Origin: Algoriphagus sp.
GTDB lineage: Bacteria; Bacteroidota; Bacteroidia; Cytophagales; Cyclobacteriaceae
Reading direction: 5' to 3'
DNA length: 8,783 nucleotides
NCBI GenBank assembly: GCA_023255285.1
Contig: JALRIY010000092.1
Coordinates: 1-8,783, forward strand
A program made the translations under genes and the position numbers. The notes below the pieces were generated by a model. That model ran no database searches. It saw only the letters and a list, made by a program, of their open reading frames with translations, and was not told the origin of the DNA. Below, one piece after another: positions 6,316 through 8,783 of this stretch (position 1 is its first letter; every line of letters starts with the position of its first letter).

Positions 6316-7064
6316 TCGATAAAGGAGCCTTCGACAAAGATTTTATTTTTGGAACTAGAGCAGTGATGGAATCCATCCATGCAGGCAAGGAAATAGACAA
6401 AATACTTGTTCAAAAAGAGCTCAATAACGAGCTAATCAAAGAACTACTTCAACTTTGCAAAGCAGAACATATTCCTGTTGTTCGTGTGCCCGATGCAAAG
6501 TTGAACCGAATTACACGCAAGAATCACCAAGGTGTAATTGCGCAAATGTCTACAATCGCGTATGCCTCTTTGGACAACGTGATTGATCAATGCTACGCAG
6601 TAGGCAAGGCACCTCTGATTTTGGTTTTGGACCACTTGACCGATGTTCGCAATTTTGGAGCCATTGCCCGCACTGCAGAATGTGCAGGAGTAGACGCCAT
6701 CGTAATTCCTGAAAAAGGAAGTGCACAAATTAATTCTGATGCAGTAAAGACCTCAGCGGGGGCTTTGAATTTTATTCCTGTAGCGCGTGTAAAAAACTTA
6801 TTTTATACTTGCCGAGATTTACAAAAAATGGGGTTGTCCCTGATTGCAATCACTGAGAAAACAGAAAAACTCATGTACGATGGAGATTTTGTATCTCCTG
6901 TAGCACTGATCATGGGGTCCGAAGAAGATGGGATCTCTCAAGAAATCATGGGTATGGTGGATGATAAAGTCAAAATTCCCTTAGCAGGAGATATCGAAAG
7001 TTTAAATGTATCTGTGTCAGCTGGAGTAGCAATTTACGAGGCCCTACGGCAACGCAAAAAATAA
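6288..7064 (+). CDS. rlmB: 23S rRNA 2'-O-ribose methyltransferase, RlmB/TrmH family
   Basis: A 258-residue SPOUT-class enzyme close to the usual RlmB length of about 245. The N-terminal substrate-binding domain begins at DFIFGTRAVMESI (18-30) and runs to about residue 95, including RKNHQGVIAQ (77-86). The three SPOUT motifs are intact: motif 1 NFGAIART (122-129) with the catalytic-type Asn122 and Arg128; motif 2 ALIMGSEEDGIS (206-217), the SAM-binding knot; motif 3 IPLAGDIESLNVSVSAG (230-246). In E. coli RlmB methylates the 2'-OH of G2251 in the peptidyl-transferase P loop; the same target is inferred. The ATG at 6288 lies inside the end of the GWxTD gene (28-nt overlap). Its MEKRKDGF lead-in resembles Bacteroidota homologues, and the next Met (27) would cut into the conserved domain. 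It ends 11 nt from the convergent manC stop. Other TrmH-family RNA methylases share the motifs, so the exact target is less certain than the family. Confidence 0.92.
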   Translation: MEKRKDGFLIDKGAFDKDFIFGTRAVMESIHAGKEIDKILVQKELNNELIKELLQLCKAEHIPVVRVPDAKLNRITRKNHQGVIAQMSTIAYASLDNVIDQCYAVGKAPLILVLDHLTDVRNFGAIARTAECAGVDAIVIPEKGSAQINSDAVKTSAGALNFIPVARVKNLFYTCRDLQKMGLSLIAITEKTEKLMYDGDFVSPVALIMGSEEDGISQEIMGMVDDKVKIPLAGDIESLNVSVSAGVAIYEALRQRKK

Positions 7065-7086
7065 AAAATAGCATTTCAAACGAAAT
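7065..7086 (-). terminator. Weak terminator candidate at the manC 3' end
   Basis: On the minus strand the last codons of manC form ATTTC-GTTT-GAAAT (7086 to 7073), a 5-bp stem with a 4-nt loop, followed by GCTATTTTTTATTTTTT, a T-rich tract that runs into the rlmB stop region. The short AT-rich stem is weak, but the U-tract fits an intrinsic terminator for the kdsD-manC operon. No matching T-tract follows on the plus strand, so rlmB would need another terminator or read through into antisense of manC. Confidence 0.3.
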
Positions 7087-8152
7087 CCTCTCCCTTTTTC
7101 TTTGCCTGAGCAACAAAATCTCGAAATCGATTTTCTTCTCCTAGTTTACAGATTAATAAAACATTTCCAGTTTCATTAATCAAAAAATCATCCATCCCTT
7201 GTACGACTACAAGCTTTTCGCTATCTGTTTTGATTAAACAGTTTTTAGTATCGAAAAGTAGCGCATTGGCTTCTACAACATTATTATCTTCATCCTTCTC
7301 TCGAAGTTCGTGAAGACTTTGCCAGGATCCTATATCCGACCATCCAAAATCCCCCAAAACCATGTACACTTGATCTGATTTTTCCATAATTCCGTAGTCA
7401 ATGGAAACATTTTTTAAAGTAGCGTACACAGTCAAAATAAAATCAGATTCCAAATCACTGCACAACTTACCTTTTCCATCTTCAAAGGCATCTGCTAAAT
7501 CAGGCATGTGTTTTTTAAATGCTTCGATCAAACTACCCACCTTCCAGACAAATAGGCCTGAATTCCAAACAAAATCTCCACTTTCCAAAAAAGCAGAAGC
7601 AAGCTTGGCATTAGGCTTTTCCGTGAAAGTCTTTACCTTCAAAACCTGGGTATCGACCGAACCAGGTAAGTATTGAATGTAACCGTAGCCTGTTTCAGGC
7701 CTATTCGGTTTAATTCCAATAGTAAGCAATCTATTTGGTTCTTGAGCAGCTGATATCGCTGCAACTAAAGTTTGGAGGAACCTTCCTTCTTGCAAAATTA
7801 GGTGATCTGCTGGCGCCACAATCATCGTGGCATTTGAATCAATACAAGCGATTTTATAGGAAGCATAGGCCAAGCAAGCAGCAGTATTTTTTCGAAGGGG
7901 CTCTGCTAAAATCTGATTTTCTTGCAGCTCGGGCAATTGTTCTCGGACCAAATGAACATGAGATTGATTGGTGACTACAAAAAATTGTTCCGGCTTAGCC
8001 AATTCAAGGAACCGGTCAAAAGTCATTTGTAGGAGCGTTCTTCCCGTACCCAATACATCCAAAAATTGCTTGGGCCTGCTATTTTTACTGTAGGGCCAAA
8101 AGCGGGAGCCAATTCCTCCTGCCATAATTACAATATAGGGTTGGTCCTTCAT
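7076..8152 (-). CDS. manC: Mannose-1-phosphate guanylyltransferase (monofunctional)
   Basis: A 358-residue cytoplasmic enzyme that makes GDP-mannose from mannose-1-phosphate and GTP. The nucleotidyltransferase signature MAGGIGSRFWPYSKNSRPKQ (10-29) binds GTP. Further motifs are EPLRKNTAA (84-92), APADHL (113-118) with the metal-binding Asp, RPETGYGYI (151-159), FTEKP (176-180), WNSG (196-199), SIDYGIMEK (250-258) and FGWSDIGSW (269-277). All are typical of type II GMP enzymes. It stops at about 360 residues and so lacks the C-terminal phosphomannose isomerase domain of the bifunctional ManC/AlgA proteins of about 470-480 residues; an isomerase must be elsewhere. The ATG at 8152 is 6 nt after the kdsD stop, so the two are translationally close and almost surely one operon. 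GDP-mannose feeds lipopolysaccharide, exopolysaccharide, GDP-fucose and lipid-linked mannose. No oddity in sequence is seen. Confidence 0.95.
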   Translation of the reverse strand: MKDQPYIVIMAGGIGSRFWPYSKNSRPKQFLDVLGTGRTLLQMTFDRFLELAKPEQFFVVTNQSHVHLVREQLPELQENQILAEPLRKNTAACLAYASYKIACIDSNATMIVAPADHLILQEGRFLQTLVAAISAAQEPNRLLTIGIKPNRPETGYGYIQYLPGSVDTQVLKVKTFTEKPNAKLASAFLESGDFVWNSGLFVWKVGSLIEAFKKHMPDLADAFEDGKGKLCSDLESDFILTVYATLKNVSIDYGIMEKSDQVYMVLGDFGWSDIGSWQSLHELREKDEDNNVVEANALLFDTKNCLIKTDSEKLVVVQGMDDFLINETGNVLLICKLGEENRFRDFVAQAKKKGEDFV

Positions 8153-8158
8153 AGTAGC

Positions 8159-8783
8159 TTAAACAATTCCCTCTTTCATCAGATCATGAATATGCACAAA
8201 ACCAGCGATTTTTTTACCATCGAGCACCACCAATTGTGTAATATTATGGGCCTTCATCAAAGCAAAAGCAGCTGTTGCATACTCCTCAATACCAATAGAT
8301 TTTGGATGTATAGACATGATTGAATCTGCCCTAAAATCTTGAATATCAAGTGTTCGCTGAAGCATACGACGTAAATCACCGTCCGTAATTATTCCCTTCA
8401 GATCTCCCTTAGCATTGACTACTGCTGTCGCCCCCAACCGTTTACTTGTAATTTCTACAATGACTTCTGCTACGCTAGCCTGCTCTTGAACAAGTGGAAC
8501 CTCAGAAGCAGAAAGTAGGTCTCCTACTCTCAGGTAGAGTTGTTTTCCTAAAGTTCCTCCAGGATGAAAACGAGCAAAGTCTGCAGAAGAAAATCCACGA
8601 GCTTCTAGGAGGCAAATCGCTAATGCATCCCCAAGTGCCAAATGCGCAGTGGTACTAGTCGTCGGGGTCAAGTTGTGTGGACAAGCTTCTTCCTTTATTG
8701 TCGCATTTAATACATAATGCGCCTGTTCAGCTAAATAAGACTGCCTATTGGAAACTAGTGCGACCACCTTCACTCCTAAATCT
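8159..8783 (-). CDS. kdsD: D-arabinose-5-phosphate isomerase, KdsD/KpsF/GutQ family (partial, N-terminus off right edge)
   Basis: This is the C-terminal 207 or so residues of a protein normally about 320-330 long; the reading frame stays open to the window edge, so the GTG at 8773 is internal and not a start. The visible part holds the end of the SIS sugar-isomerase domain, with the conserved EEACPHNLTPTTSTTAHLALGDALA stretch and the ARFHPGGTLGK segment (around 8570), followed by two CBS domains. CBS1 runs roughly from the LRVGDLL motif (near 8530) to LRRMLQR (near 8360), including GIITDGDLRRML. CBS2 covers the rest, ending GFVHIHDLMKEGIV. The enzyme interconverts ribulose-5-phosphate and arabinose-5-phosphate, the first committed step of Kdo synthesis for lipopolysaccharide. 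The stop is 6 nt before the manC ATG, giving an operon that couples Kdo and GDP-mannose supply. The SIS catalytic N-terminal half cannot be inspected here. Confidence 0.92.
   Translation of the reverse strand, partial: DLGVKVVALVSNRQSYLAEQAHYVLNATIKEEACPHNLTPTTSTTAHLALGDALAICLLEARGFSSADFARFHPGGTLGKQLYLRVGDLLSASEVPLVQEQASVAEVIVEITSKRLGATAVVNAKGDLKGIITDGDLRRMLQRTLDIQDFRADSIMSIHPKSIGIEEYATAAFALMKAHNITQLVVLDGKKIAGFVHIHDLMKEGIV

Noticed and set aside
8066..8323. Plus-strand frame spanning the kdsD-manC junction
   Set aside because: It is antisense to two well-supported genes and has no domain of its own.

Overview
The window reads as chromosomal DNA of a Bacteroidota bacterium, most likely an aerobic member of the Cytophagales such as a Cyclobacteriaceae/Algoriphagus-like organism. 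The pointers are a DUF2723 membrane protein and a secreted GWxTD-domain protein, both typical of this phylum, starts without Shine-Dalgarno sequences, moderate-to-low GC, and two copies of a perfect TAnnTTTG promoter core (TACTTTTG) placed upstream of genes. The genus-level guess is inference. All genes look intact apart from the two cut by the window edges. I see no insertion sequence, prophage, CRISPR array, tRNA or rRNA.

Layout from left to right. (1) 1-847, minus strand: thioredoxin (527-847) followed by the N-terminal part of an MBL-fold persulfide dioxygenase-like hydrolase (1-440, continuing off the left edge). (2) 1016-4000, plus strand: a large DUF2723 protein, a predicted GT-C fold membrane glycosyltransferase related to TMEM260-type O-mannosyltransferases. 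(3) 4001-4241: a convergent intergenic region holding a perfect 26-bp inverted repeat with a 4-nt loop, best read as a two-way terminator. (4) 4242-5018, minus strand: an orphan class I SAM methyltransferase. (5) 5080-7064, plus strand: the secreted GWxTD protein, overlapping by 28 nt a 23S rRNA 2'-O-methyltransferase (RlmB type). (6) 7076-8783, minus strand: a KdsD/KpsF arabinose-5-phosphate isomerase (N-terminus cut off by the right edge) followed after 6 nt by mannose-1-phosphate guanylyltransferase.

How the genes fit together. The right-hand operon makes envelope sugar precursors: Kdo precursor from KdsD and GDP-mannose from ManC. GDP-mannose is the ultimate mannose source for a lipid-linked donor that a TMEM260-like enzyme such as the DUF2723 protein could use, so the window may hold two ends of a protein O-mannosylation route. 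This is a hypothesis; the genes are not in one operon. The left-hand pair (thioredoxin and persulfide dioxygenase-like) suggests thiol or persulfide metabolism. A 13-bp repeat lies about 65-75 nt upstream of each of those two start codons and may be a shared operator.

The window is mostly ordinary core genome. I do not see a convincing new multi-gene system. The best second looks are the long hairpin, the repeated 13-mer around the thioredoxin gene, the DUF2723/ManC link, and the GWxTD protein of unknown function.
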